A stretch of 30,441 bases of DNA from Allomyces macrogynus ATCC 38327 (lineage: Eukaryota; Blastocladiomycota; Blastocladiomycetes; Blastocladiales; Blastocladiaceae): assembly GCA_000151295.1 (NCBI GenBank), contig GG745336.1, positions 181,031 to 211,471 of the forward strand, given 5' to 3'. The notes below the pieces were generated by a model, which was not told the origin of the DNA, made no database searches, and saw only the letters and a list, made by a program, of their open reading frames with translations. The position numbers and the translations under genes were made by a program. Numbering within the stretch: the stretch's first letter is position 1; the number at the start of each line of letters is the position of its first letter. Below are positions 10,202-20,218 of the stretch, in pieces.

Positions 10202-11480
10202 TCAGGAAAGCGCGGAATGCATGAGCGACAAGCGGTACTTAGCAGGGTCAGGAAGGTGCGACGAATCAACGACATCAAAATGGACCCTCAGCTTGGCCGC
10301 GACCTCATTACGCAAGATACCCACTTTGACCCACACTTGCAAGCGACGCCGCCCAGGCAGCCGAATGCGCACGTACTCAATGAACATATTGACCAGCTTG
10401 GTACCATCGCAACTGGAGGGGTCAAGATTACACGCGCAGCGACGTTGGAAGAGCCTCGATCCAAGCCGCAAGAATCGTTTCACCACGATCGAAGGACAGT
10501 ACCATTTCAAGCGGACCCACAGACGGCACCCGAATACCAGGGGGGACAAAGGGCAGGCAATCACCGAATAACGGCCAGGTATCTGTCTGCGACCGGTCCC
10601 ATGGCGTGGGCAGATAGGAACACATCAGGACAAGTGACTCGAGTCCGGGTGGCAAGCAAGTGGCCAGATTGGCAGCCATCGCAGTCTTCAACTGAACCCC
10701 GTGCAACGTCAGATGCGTCAGCGTTGCGGGCAGCTGTTGCAGAACAGTGTTGAGAATATATCGCCGACCGAGTTCACTTTGCGGTCACTTGCTGCAGGCA
10801 CGACGAGGCGCTTGAGTGTTGGCGCGAACAGGAGCAGGTTCATGAAACGCATTATTTTGGCATCGACCGTGAGCTCATCAGTGGCCAATGGCAAGCGCGG
10901 GAGATGGAGGACAGAAAACACGGCAAGGGTCTTGACCGAGTCGGGGAAGCTGGAAACAAGCCGGTCAACACTGGCCTGGTCGTCATTTGCAAAATCGTCA
11001 AGACCATTGTTCAGAACCAAGTGAAAATGCCGAAATTCTGTGCGGGGAAGGGCAGCCAGGACTTGATCAAACCCCTTGATGCTGCTGTACGAGATGGCGT
11101 TGAGATGCAAGGTCGTCTGGTCTGGTAGCTGGCGCACTTGCTTGGCTGCCACTTGCAAGGCATGGATACCCAAGTCGGCGAGCTTGAGCGACGTGAGAGT
11201 TGCCGGGACAAGAGAACACAGAGAGCTCGATACCGCGATCGCCTTCTCGCGATGGATGGCCAAGGATTCGTCGAAAGACACAACAAGTTTGCAAAATGCG
11301 GGAGAACCGACATCATGTGGCTGTCATGACCCTCAGGAGAAGCGGTCGATTTCGCAAAAGAAAAATCACTGATTTGGTCCAGCACAAGCTTGACAATCGA
11401 TCGTGGGAAACTGATCCGGTCGAGTAATACCACGCCGCCAATCCGAACTCAGTACACCACAGCGGCAAGTCGAGACTCTT
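10202..11480 (-). pseudogene. decayed type I F-box-like/LRR gene, N-terminus missing
   Basis: This relic lies immediately upstream of, and in the same orientation as, the copy at 8290-10113, so it looks like a tandem duplicate. Pieces in order are DRISFPRSIVKLVLDQI (around 11380-11430); SLVPATLTSLKLADLGIHAL, QVLAALPRTEFRHFHLVL, SFPDSVKTLAVF and LPRLPLATDEL (11281-10750); LPPGLESLVLMC and WIEALPTSLR (10706-10430); and KLRVHFDVVDSSHLPD near 10240, the family C-terminus. Frame changes are needed near 11435, 11290, 10715 and 10430. No F-box-like N-terminus is recognisable. With four breaks it is very unlikely to make a full protein. Confidence 0.75.
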
Positions 11481-11898
11481 CCAACCGCGCCGAGAGTCAG
11501 CACAACAGAATCGGAGCTGCTTCGCCGGGATCCGTTAAAGAGACCACTTCCACGAGGCCGAGATAATGTCATTGGCCTTGTTCGTCACGGGTACGAGAGC
11601 GCGGTTGGCAGTACGCGTCAACAGCGCCATGTGTCAAACTGGTCGACCAGGACCAGGACCGGGCTCCTTTCGCGTGGAAGGTCACACATCACCATTCCAT
11701 GAAGGTCACATAAGCTGCTGCTGCCGCCGAAGTCATCTGGATCTTCCGTGGCCTGTTATTGGCTGTCGGGCACGAGATGCTCACGTCCGGCTTGCATCGC
11801 GCGGCCACCACTGCACGATACCATGCGTGAGAAGAAATGGAAGTAGGGACAGCACAAAGACCGGAAGAAAATGCTCAATGGATAGCGTGAAACCAAAA
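11481..11898. other. intergenic, no gene seen
   Basis: About 420 bp between two minus-strand LRR relics. A plus frame spans 11566-12219 but has no recognisable domain and overlaps the relic on the other strand; I treat it as a shadow. Confidence 0.4.
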
Positions 11899-13414
11899 TC
11901 ACTCCGGGTCAATCAAACAACTCCACCCCTTTTCTGCCCACTGTTGCGAAACTTGCCCCCACCGCTTCTTGGCCACCGTTCGATCGGCTCTGCGCCCTGC
12001 AAGTACGTCTTTCTCCGACAAAACCACGACAACATCCGTGTCCGGGTCCTCGTTCATGCGCATGAGCGCGTCCATGACCGGCTCAAACTGCCCCCACGTC
12101 TGGTGCACGTGTATCAAATCAACCTGGGCCAAATTGGGCCAGCGCATACCACGCTTATGGGCCAGTTCAAGACCATCCACCAGCTCGCCCGCGCTCAGGT
12201 CGACGTGCGTGACATGTAGCACGTGCAGCGTCTCGGGCAACCGCGGGAGGAGTGCCATGAGAGTCGTGCCGTCGTGCATGCACGCCAAACTCAAAGTGTG
12301 CAGGTTTGGCAACGGCGCCATGCCTGATAATGGCCGCTGCGCCAGGGTTCCTGGAAAAGCTGAGGGAGTGGAGGGTGCGCGGCAAACGCGGCGAGAACCG
12401 CATTCATGGTGCCGGGCGCTGCGTTCATGTATGGATCGGCCAGCCGAAGATAAGTGAGAATCGAAGCACGGAGCCAGGTGGCAAGGGTGTCGAATGCGCC
12501 GATGACGTGCGAGAAGTAGCAGAGCTCCAGAGAAACAAGTTGGTTCTTGGGGAGATGGGTGAAGAGCGATGCGAACCCACGCTGGGTCAAGCCGAGGCAA
12601 TCAAACTTCAGCGTTTGCAGTGCCGCTGGAGCTGCGTGCGCCAGCAAATCGGCACCCTCATCGGTAAGGGAATATGATTGAAGCTCCAGGCGCTGTAGCG
12701 ACGACGGGAGGCGGCGTATGAGGATGCGCGCACCAGCGGTCAACGATTTGCCCACAGAAACGTCGAGCCGACGCAACGTTTTGGGCAAATGATGAGCAAC
12801 GCGTCCTGATCCAGTTGAAATTGTTCAGGGTACAGTTCCAAGTGGACAAGGCATGGGGGGAGCGGAAAGTTGAGGAGCCACCAAATCTTCTTGACTGCCA
12901 TGCTTCGAATTGCTGCAGCAGGGAAAGGAATCATGGAGGAGCCGGGGTAAATGTCGTCGCGCAAACTGCAGCCAGCAAGGAGATACAATCGCGGAAATTC
13001 GACTCCATCTGAACCGACGATTCGTGGCCCTTGTACATCGAAGCCAATGTACCCCGTTAAGTTATTGGATTGCAAACACCAGTCATTCTTGACAGTCCAG
13101 CTCGGCACTTCCGAGGAAGAGTGTGGCACAGGTTGGCACAACTGGTTTGCATGGCGCACGGCGGTCGTCACAGCCGTCACAGCCGGCCTGTAGCAATTGG
13201 GCGCAGCACGAGCGAGATAGATGAGACCTTGATCGGCGAAAAGACCAGATTCGATGTCGGATTGCTTTTTGAGACAAAGAAGGTGCGAGCAAATGGCAAA
13301 GACGAGCTCTGTTGGCAGTGTGTCGAGTCGAGGCGTATGGGTTCTCGAAGCGGGCTGAGGTTCACATTCATTGCAGCTGGTTGGAGCGCGGTCCTTGTCG
13401 TCGGAAACGGTCAT
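11899..13414 (-). pseudogene. type II F-box-like/LRR gene with several frameshifts
   Basis: This is the closest relative of the intact type II gene at 14222-15706, in divergent orientation to it. From ATG 13414 (MTVSDDKD, matching MTTSAGPC of the paralogue) it has RLDTLPTELVFAICSHLL, IYLARAAPNCYRPAV, NNLTGYIGFDVQGP and PLPPCLVHLELY. The frame then shifts at about 12785, and the next segment gives LPKTLRRLDVSVGKSL, LPSSLQRLELQSYSL and LPKNQLVSLELCYF. Two more shifts occur at about 12330-12400, after which the last segment gives LPNLHTLSLA, LPRLPETLHVLHVTHVDLS, RGMRWPNLAQVDLIHVH and the C-terminal QWAEKGWSCL. All domains of the paralogue are present in order, so the gene is full length but disrupted in at least three places. 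Confidence 0.8.
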
Positions 13415-13548
13415 CATTGTGCAGGTCATGAGATAGTTGAAGGTGGAAGATGTTGAGGCCTGGCAGGTCATGCTTGAGTGACTCAGTTCGTGACCGCGCC
13501 TTCAGACCCCGCAAACGAAGGGCATGTCATGCTTGCCAAGCTTCTGCC

Positions 13549-13662
13549 ATGTTAAAAGTTTCCCTGAAAGCGTCAAGCATGGCTATCCTGTTCCCCACCA
13601 CGGCGATCAAGCACGTGAAAGTCAATTTCTCGTCGAGGCTGCTCGACTATGTGGTTCCTTTT
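13549..13662 (+). pseudogene. small relic of a type II LRR gene
   Basis: A short plus-strand stretch reads SSMAILFPTTAIKHVKVNF followed by SSRLLDYVVPF. It matches the linker of the type II genes: PRMAVPCPVASIRHMKVAF then SSWLFDHPLPP at 14682-14770, and SSMIPFPAAAIRSM in the copy at 11899-13414. Nothing recognisable lies on either side in the same orientation, so it is a roughly 35-codon fossil of another copy. It lies between the two divergent type II genes. Confidence 0.6.
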
Positions 13663-14221
13663 GTCGACATCTCCCCCACGTTCCCATTGCTCATTTCTCA
13701 GGCGCTCTTTCATCATTTCCTCTTGCGGCAGTTGCCAGTTACCAGTTGCCATTGATGTCGAACTTTGGATGGCCCTCCACTGGTTGATTTCAGGTCCCTT
13801 TGGCCCTTTTCGCATGTGGCCATTGCTGTCGGCCACTTGATAACGCTGCTCCAGAATGTGATCTGGCATCTGCATCCCTGGCTGCAAGAGGCTCCTTCAT
13901 CGATCAGCCAGCGCGCGAGGTTGCTGTCACGATGAATGCCGTTGAGCCCAGAGCCCTTCAAGACTCGCATCTCTATGCATTGGTCACACGTAAACGGCCA
14001 TCGCGCGCACGATCATTCTGTAATGACCAGAACGTGCTCCTGCTTGGTGAAGCATGTTTGGAGCGCTGATAGGTTAGGTTTGGGCTGCTTACTTGCGGTG
14101 GCTGTCGGAAATCGTCAACCTGTCGTCGAAACGCCGTACTCCTCATCGACCCGGCCGCGCCATCAAACGACAGAGACAACCAGCAATACAAGTAGACGCG
14201 GCAAGTTGCTCTACCCGAAAA
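13663..14221. other. upstream region of the intact type II LRR gene
   Basis: About 560 bp before the ATG at 14222. The open frame of the gene extends upstream to 14093 without a stop, but those codons are not conserved in the paralogue. No TATA box close to the start and no other gene are seen. Confidence 0.4.
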
Positions 14222-15706
14222 ATGACCACCAGTGCCGGCCCCTGCGATGCCAATCGCAATGCAACGTGTGACCCTCCAGCCTCAAGCACGTCCATCAGCA
14301 GGCTCGACACGTTGCCATCTGAACTCGTTCTGGTCATCTGCGCGCACTTGCTCAACCGCACGCACGACCCGCCCCAACAACGACCCTCTCTCGATGCCAG
14401 CCAGGACCTCGCCCAGCTCGCGCGCGCCGCGCCCAACTGCTACGTGCCCGCCGTCGCCATGGCCGTACGCCACGTAAACCGGTTCTGTCTAGTCAAACCG
14501 AATCCTGACGTACCTGGCGCGTGGATTGTAACCAATGACCGGCTGATGCGCGCCAACAACCTCGTCGGATGCATCGCGCTCGACGTGCACGCGCCGCTCG
14601 CCACAGACAAGCACAGCATTCCGCGCCCTGTCTTGTTCCTCGTCCTGCGCGGGTCGCTCAAGGACGGCATCCCACCCCGCATGGCCGTGCCGTGCCCCGT
14701 CGCGTCCATTCGGCACATGAAAGTCGCCTTCTCGTCGTGGCTGTTTGACCACCCGCTCCCACCGCAACTCTTGGCCCTGGGCCTCGAAGGGTCCCAGCTC
14801 GACACGGCGCGCGCCAAACTTCTCGCAACCCACTTGCCCACGACCCTGCGCCGATTATGGCTCGACGCCGTCCAGATTGGGCCGGGGGATATTGGCACGC
14901 TCGTGCGCCATATTCCGCCCGGTGTGCGACACTTGTCGATTGCCAATGTCTATTTTGGCGACGACACGGCCGAGGATCTTGCTCGGGTATTGCCACCGGC
15001 ATTGACGCACCTGCGGCTCACGTCCACGGGGATGACCTACCGAGGGCTCATGGCCGTGATCGCCGCACTTCCCGCGGAGCAGCTTGTCTCGCTCGACCTC
15101 GGTAATAATTTGCACGGGCCTGAAACAATGGCGGCGCTCGCGGAATGGCTTGCGCGCACGACGCGGCTCGAGCACTTGGCGCTCGAGGACACCTACGTCA
15201 ACGATGCGCCGCGCATCCTGGATCTGGTTTTGGCCGTGCTGCCAGACACTTTACGGTCGCTCGCGCTCGCCGGCAGTCTGCACTTGGCCCTTCCCCTCGC
15301 AAAGGCGACCGGCCGCATTCCGGGCCTTGAGGTCCTCGACGTCTCACACATCCAGGGCCCGTCGCCATTCGTTGACGCGCTCTTTCCAACGCTTCCAACG
15401 ACCTTGCAAGTCCTGCGCATCGGTCACGCCGACCTGAGTCGCTGCAATTTGCCGGCTGCGCTTGTGGACGCGCGCGAGCGTGGCGTGCGGTGGCCGACTC
15501 TGCGCGAAGTGGACGTGCGGTACGCGCACCTGACCATGGACCATGTGGAGGCGATATTGACGGCGCTGAGGGGCGTTGTGGAGCCGCGTGGGCAGGGGTG
15601 CCAGACGCGCGTGATGGTCGTCGGTAACGCATTGTCGGTGCGGTCGCGCACGTTTGTGGCAGCGCAGAAGCGGTGGGCCGAGGATGGATGGGATGTCGTG
15701 CCCTGA
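14222..15706 (+). CDS. F-box-like/LRR protein, type II, intact
   Basis: A single-exon gene of 494 residues. The start at 14222 (MTTSAGP) is chosen because the paralogue at 11899-13414 begins at the equivalent MTVSDD; the frame is open further upstream to 14093. Residues about 28-45 are F-box-like (RLDTLPSELVLVICAHLL), followed by LAQLARAAPNCYVPAV. A linker (NNLVGCIALDVHAP) leads to ribonuclease-inhibitor-like LRRs: LPTTLRRLWLDAVQIG, IPPGVRHLSIANVYFG, LPPALTHLRLTSTGMT, EQLVSLDLGNNLHG, TTRLEHLALEDTYV, LPDTLRSLALAGSLH and LPTTLQVLRIGHADLS. The C-terminus VAAQKRWAEDGWDVVP is the type II signature. A role as a substrate receptor of an SCF ubiquitin ligase is inference. Codon use is GC-rich like PDE and RPC6. 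No signal peptide or membrane segment is seen. Confidence 0.85.
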   Translation: MTTSAGPCDANRNATCDPPASSTSISRLDTLPSELVLVICAHLLNRTHDPPQQRPSLDASQDLAQLARAAPNCYVPAVAMAVRHVNRFCLVKPNPDVPGAWIVTNDRLMRANNLVGCIALDVHAPLATDKHSIPRPVLFLVLRGSLKDGIPPRMAVPCPVASIRHMKVAFSSWLFDHPLPPQLLALGLEGSQLDTARAKLLATHLPTTLRRLWLDAVQIGPGDIGTLVRHIPPGVRHLSIANVYFGDDTAEDLARVLPPALTHLRLTSTGMTYRGLMAVIAALPAEQLVSLDLGNNLHGPETMAALAEWLARTTRLEHLALEDTYVNDAPRILDLVLAVLPDTLRSLALAGSLHLALPLAKATGRIPGLEVLDVSHIQGPSPFVDALFPTLPTTLQVLRIGHADLSRCNLPAALVDARERGVRWPTLREVDVRYAHLTMDHVEAILTALRGVVEPRGQGCQTRVMVVGNALSVRSRTFVAAQKRWAEDGWDVVP

Positions 15707-16782
15707 TGATAATGTGGGAACGGGGACGCCGGTTTGGGAACGGGGACGCCGGTTTGTAGTGTCGCTTTGATATGTGGGAGTCCCGCGTTCCTCTTTTGTT
15801 GCTCGCACCACAACCTTGCTCTTTCGCGTCACGGTTTCTTGTACAGTAACCGAATACGTATCATGTATTTATCTGCATGTCATGGGCATTTCCGCGTCAG
15901 CCGTCTTGTCATCCGTATTTTCTCGGTTTCACAGCGCTGCGACGACATCGCTTGTCGCAATGGGAGCAGACGTTCCATGGAAATAGAGCACGGAGATCGA
16001 AGAGGGTGGAGAACGTGCCAATGGACACAAGCTTAGATCGACGTCATGATTCCGACTTGAACTTCAATCAAGAATCGTCCGCATTTCCGATGGCACATGA
16101 AGAGGTGTACGTTGGTTGTCAGGTGTCATGTTTGAAGCAGCGTGCTGCTAGAGGCAGAAAATACGCGGGGGGAAAGTGTTGGAGTGGGCTTGTTGTCCAT
16201 AGCCCTCGCCAGCACCTCAGGGTGCTGCGATGTGTCTCTTCCTTTTATTGAATGGGCTCAATCGATCGACACTATCTCAGGAACATGTGATGAAACGTCA
16301 GTTCTGAGAAAATGAAAAAACAGGCTTGATCGCCGGGGCCCAGTCGAGGCGTGCAAACCCCTCGCCCCCAAACCCGTCAGCATTCACTCCTTTGTTCGAT
16401 CGACACTGGTGGACAAGCGAGCTCGGCACGTTCCCGAAGACAACAATGCCCAACAACATCGACAAAGCCATTCCAGTCTTTGGTGGACGTCCCAGTGTGG
16501 TAGTGACGTGGTCGCCCTTGGTTCACATACAATTTCCAGTTTCTAGGACTGTGATCAAAGTTTGACCCGCCTGAAGATGCAAAAGCAACAGACCTGCGCA
16601 GGACTTGGACCTGACAGGAGCCGGAGCGCAAACCAAACCTCGGTCGTCGCAATAATACCTATTCGATACTACTTCCCCTCGTCCCCATTCCCCCACACAT
16701 TCGCGCCAGTCCCCCCAGCTCCGCTCCACCAGTCCCATCCCACTCCTTTCGCCAGTCCACCCGCTCCAGTCGTTCCGCGCAC
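15707..16782. other. intergenic with a short tandem repeat
   Basis: About 1.1 kb between the 3' end of the type II LRR gene (plus) and the 3' end of the phosphodiesterase (minus), so it should hold two 3' untranslated regions. Frames up to 132 codons occur without recognisable domains. A 20-bp unit is repeated twice at 15715-15754. No RNA gene seen. Confidence 0.5.
15715..15754 (+). repeat. 20-bp perfect tandem duplication
   Basis: The unit TGGGAACGGGGACGCCGGTT occurs twice head to tail (15715-15734 and 15735-15754), starting 8 bp after the stop codon of the type II LRR gene. It would be in the 3' UTR of that gene. Probably a simple slippage duplication. Confidence 0.9.
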
Positions 16783-19700
16783 TCACGGCGCTGCACCTGC
16801 GGCACGCATCTTGCGCGCATCCTGGTCCGCGCTCTCCAGCGTCTCGGCGGGCATCCCTGGCAGCCGCGGCAACGCAAACTTGCACACGGTCGGCACGTTG
16901 GTGAAGATAGGTGGGAACGAGCTCACGTCGAGCGGGCGCGTCGCTGAGTCGATCAGGTAGTCGGGCGTTGGGATGCTCGAGATTTCGAGCGCGGTGCCGG
17001 GCGGCGGGTCTTGGAAACCTAGTTGACGCGAAAGTTCACAACGTTAGTTTGCGGTCGGGTTCGGTCAAAGATGTGTCGAAGCCGTGGAACGTACGCCTTC
17101 CAGAACTCGCGGTTCGCTTGTAAATGTTGTGGACGGCCTTGAAAGTGCCATCCTCGTTCATATACTGGTCCCAGATCTGGTAGAGCGGCAGGACAATGAA
17201 ATCAATGAACGCGACTTGGCACTTGGCGATCCCCGGGTTGTGCCGGTCCATGAACCCGGAAATCGGCAGCCCACGCGCGCGTTCGGCATCGCCCTGCAGG
17301 TAAAACTCTTGAATCACGAGTTCGGTCCACTTTTGCGCGAGCGGCGCGATCTTGGTCGGGTTCGACACGTCGGCGCACTTGATGGCGATTTCCATGAGCA
17401 GTGTCCGGTCCTTGCCGTCCTGCACGTTGATCCCTTGCCCGGCCACCTTGTTCTTGAACTTAGTCACAAACTCAAAATGCATCGACATGTCGGTGGCGAG
17501 CACCATGCGCACAATGCATTGCCGAATGTGCTTGACGGTTGCCGGCGGCAACGCGGCAAGGAAATTGCACTCGTCTTTGGTGAGCAGCCACTCGAACGCG
17601 CGCGCGCAGTGGTGCGACTCGAGCACGGCCTGGTCGTTGTACCGCACCGAGAGCACGTTGCGCGCCTCGATCAGGAACGCATTGTTCACGCCCGGATGGT
17701 CGACGTCGTGCACGCACGCGGCCAGGATACACGCGAGCCGCTCCTCGACGGAAATCAAGTCGGCCATGCCGAGCACCGACAAAAAGTAGTGAATCGTTTG
17801 CGTCACGTCGGTCGCGTGAATCGAGTTGTGGTACGGATTGATTCGGTACCCGGCCTCAATCTGATGCAGGAACGCATCGACCTTACAGGCATCGAACCGG
17901 AACGCCGACCAGAAATCGTACCGCGCAAACAGGTGGTGCGCGAGCGCCGCGAGCGGGTGGCCGTTGGTCAATTGCGCGAGCTCAAAGCAGTTGAAGTCCC
18001 ACGACTCAGACTGCTGAAGGACCGCCTGGATCTGCGCGTCGTTCGGGAGCACCGGCTTGTAGACGATTTCCGGAATCGCGGCGGGCACCCCGCCCATACC
18101 ACCGCCTGTTCCCGCGCCGCCGCCGGCTGCGCCGGGCACCGCCGTCGTCGACGCCGTCACGGACCCAGCCGTAGCAGCCGGCAAATCCTGCGTGCTTGCA
18201 GCAGCCATGGCTCCGCCCGGGTTCAAGTCGGGCGACGGCTGCGTCTCCTTGGTCTGGAACATGTTATCGAGCCAGGTGCGCACGTCCGTGTCGATATGTT
18301 CCTTGAACGCATTCAAGTCGACGTGGAACAGCTTGTTCGACGAGAGAATGCCAATTACGTAGTCGAGCGACTCGACAACTTCCGGGTCCATGGCGGCCTT
18401 GGCCTGGATCCCCTTGATGATCTGAATCACCTTGGTGATGGGCGAGTCGAGGTCCAGGTCGACCTCGGTCTTGAGCGCCTTGAGCTTGTCCTGCAATTCG
18501 GCGTTGGCCGCTTGCAGCTTTTGCATGCGCCGCTGCCGGTCGATCAGGAAGTAGGCGTACCGCTTGATGAACCGTTGCAGCATGAACAGCGCCGACTGCA
18601 GCAGCAGCATGAAGAGCAGGAACGTGCCTTCGGCGGCCACGTTGATCGTTATCGGCGCGAGCTCCGACATGATCGCACCCGAAGTCGCGTTGAAGACGTT
18701 GATGGGCGACGCCGACCACATGAGCCCCATGGCCGCGAGCACGTAGACGGCGAGCATGCACAGCGACGACCCGAGAATGTGCAGCCGCAAGCTCGACGCG
18801 CCGCACTGCATGTTGATGACCATGAGCGAGATGAACCAGAGCACCGAGAAGAGAATGTGGCCCTCGCGTGCAAGCAGGCAAAACTCGAAAAACGGCACAA
18901 ACGACAGGTAGAGCGGCACGAGCGAGTATTGGTTGACGGCGTAGATGATGCGCGACAGCTGCGTGATCGTAAAGACGGTGGCAAAATCTACGGAGCGTGA
19001 ACGTGAGTGGGAGTTCCAAGCAACGCGCGGAGTGAAGACCTGGGAAACGTACAGAACGAAATGGTCACGGGCCGCGTCGACCCGACCCAGCCCACGGCAT
19101 ACCCAATGAAGAGTAGGCAGCCGTACCACAGGTAATGGAAGGGCATTTGGAGCGTGATGCTACCGACGAGCGGCTCAAACGTGTCCTCGGCCGTGCCCAC
19201 CTTGGAGACGGGACGCGACGGATTCCTAGCAAGCCAACGTGCAGTCAGCCTCCGTGGGTCGTTGCTCCGGCAGATCACAAACGAGCACGTACGATGTGTT
19301 GCTCGCATTCGTCAAAACCGTGCTCAGCCGCGCGCGCGGGCTGCTGTTCCCACCCGGCCCGACGGGTACCGACGCGGCCTTGCCGTGCTGCGTGCGCGAC
19401 AGGCTCTGCATGGGTGCCGGTGCGCCCGCGAGCCCGCGGTTGCGCTTCGAGTGCGTGCTCGAGTAACTCATGACACTCGCGCGGCGACGCACCGTCATGG
19501 TCGCGAGTGGGTGCGCTGGGCGACCACCTGCTGCCGCGGCCGCTGGTTGACCGGGCGTGTGGAAGGGGGCCGTGAGCGACATGGTGGACCCGGCACGGCC
19601 CGCAGCGTTGGCCACGGGGAACGCGTTCTCGCCCGACTGGTGGATGACCGACGAGTTGGAATGCACGACGGACCGCGACCCAGCGACGGTCGGGCGCGAC

Positions 19701-20218
19701 CCAGTGCCCGCAGGTGCGGGAGTGGCGGCCGTGCGCGAAAAAGTGCCATTACCGCCCGTCGCTGCCGAGGCCGCGTTGTTGCCACTGTTACTGGTGGGAG
19801 CACGTTCGCCGCCCGAGTGCGCCGCAGCCGCGATCCGCGACGACGGCGTCGGCGACGGCGCCGCATCGAGCAGCGTCGAGTCGCCGTGCGCCTGCGAGGG
19901 CGGCGGGGTCGGGTTACCGCGTGCGGGCGCGTTTGGGCCGACTGAATGCAGGAGCGTGCGCTGGTACATGTCGCGCTCCTTGCGCAGTTCCTTGACGTAC
20001 TCAGACGGGTACTGGTACCGCTCCATCGACCCGGACCCGGATCTCGGGCCCGGATGGCCGGCGCCGTTGGCGGTGGGGTCGTTTGAGTCCGGTGTGGCCG
20101 GGTTTCTTGCTGTGCCGTCGCCGTTGACCGCATGTGGAGGACCGCCGGCACCGGGACCAGGGCCGGGACCGTTGGTGCTGGGGCCCGCGGCAAACGATGC
20201 GCGGCTCTGCGGGCTCAT
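16783..20218 (-). CDS. membrane-anchored class I 3',5'-cyclic nucleotide phosphodiesterase, four exons
   Basis: Hydrolyses cAMP and/or cGMP to the 5'-monophosphate. Exons are 20218-19293, 19225-19053, 18987-17095 and 17018-16783, with introns of 67, 65 and 76 bp. All three introns have GTACGT donors and their phases fit, giving about 1075 residues. Residues 1-309 are Ala/Pro/Gly/Ser-rich and probably disordered. About six hydrophobic segments lie between roughly 336 and 505 (for example WYGCLLFIGYAVGW, HILFSVLWFISLMVINM, FLLFMLLLQSALFML). A coiled coil (RRMQKLQAANAELQDKLKAL, about 519-539) and a PDE-type upstream helix (SPITKVIQIIKGIQ) follow. The catalytic domain has YHNSIHATDV (general acid His about 753, metal His 757), the HDVDHPGVNN metal motif (His/Asp about 793-794), KCADVSNPTK (metal Asp about 906) and the nucleotide-binding Gln of KCQVAFIDFIV (about 957). 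All catalytic residues are present. Substrate preference cannot be read from the sequence. The upstream frame is open beyond the ATG, so an extra 5' exon is possible. Confidence 0.9.

Noticed and set aside
17084..19000. 638-codon open frame antisense to the PDE
   Set aside because: It is an Arg/His-rich shadow caused by GC-rich codon use on the opposite strand, where the catalytic domain is unmistakable.
18500..19225. PDE N-terminus as a microbial rhodopsin (Rh-PDE)
   Set aside because: Only about six hydrophobic segments, and the last has no lysine suitable for a retinal Schiff base.
19154..19945. 263-codon plus-strand open frame over the PDE N-terminal exon
   Set aside because: Arg-rich with no domain, antisense to a frame that splices in phase into the PDE.
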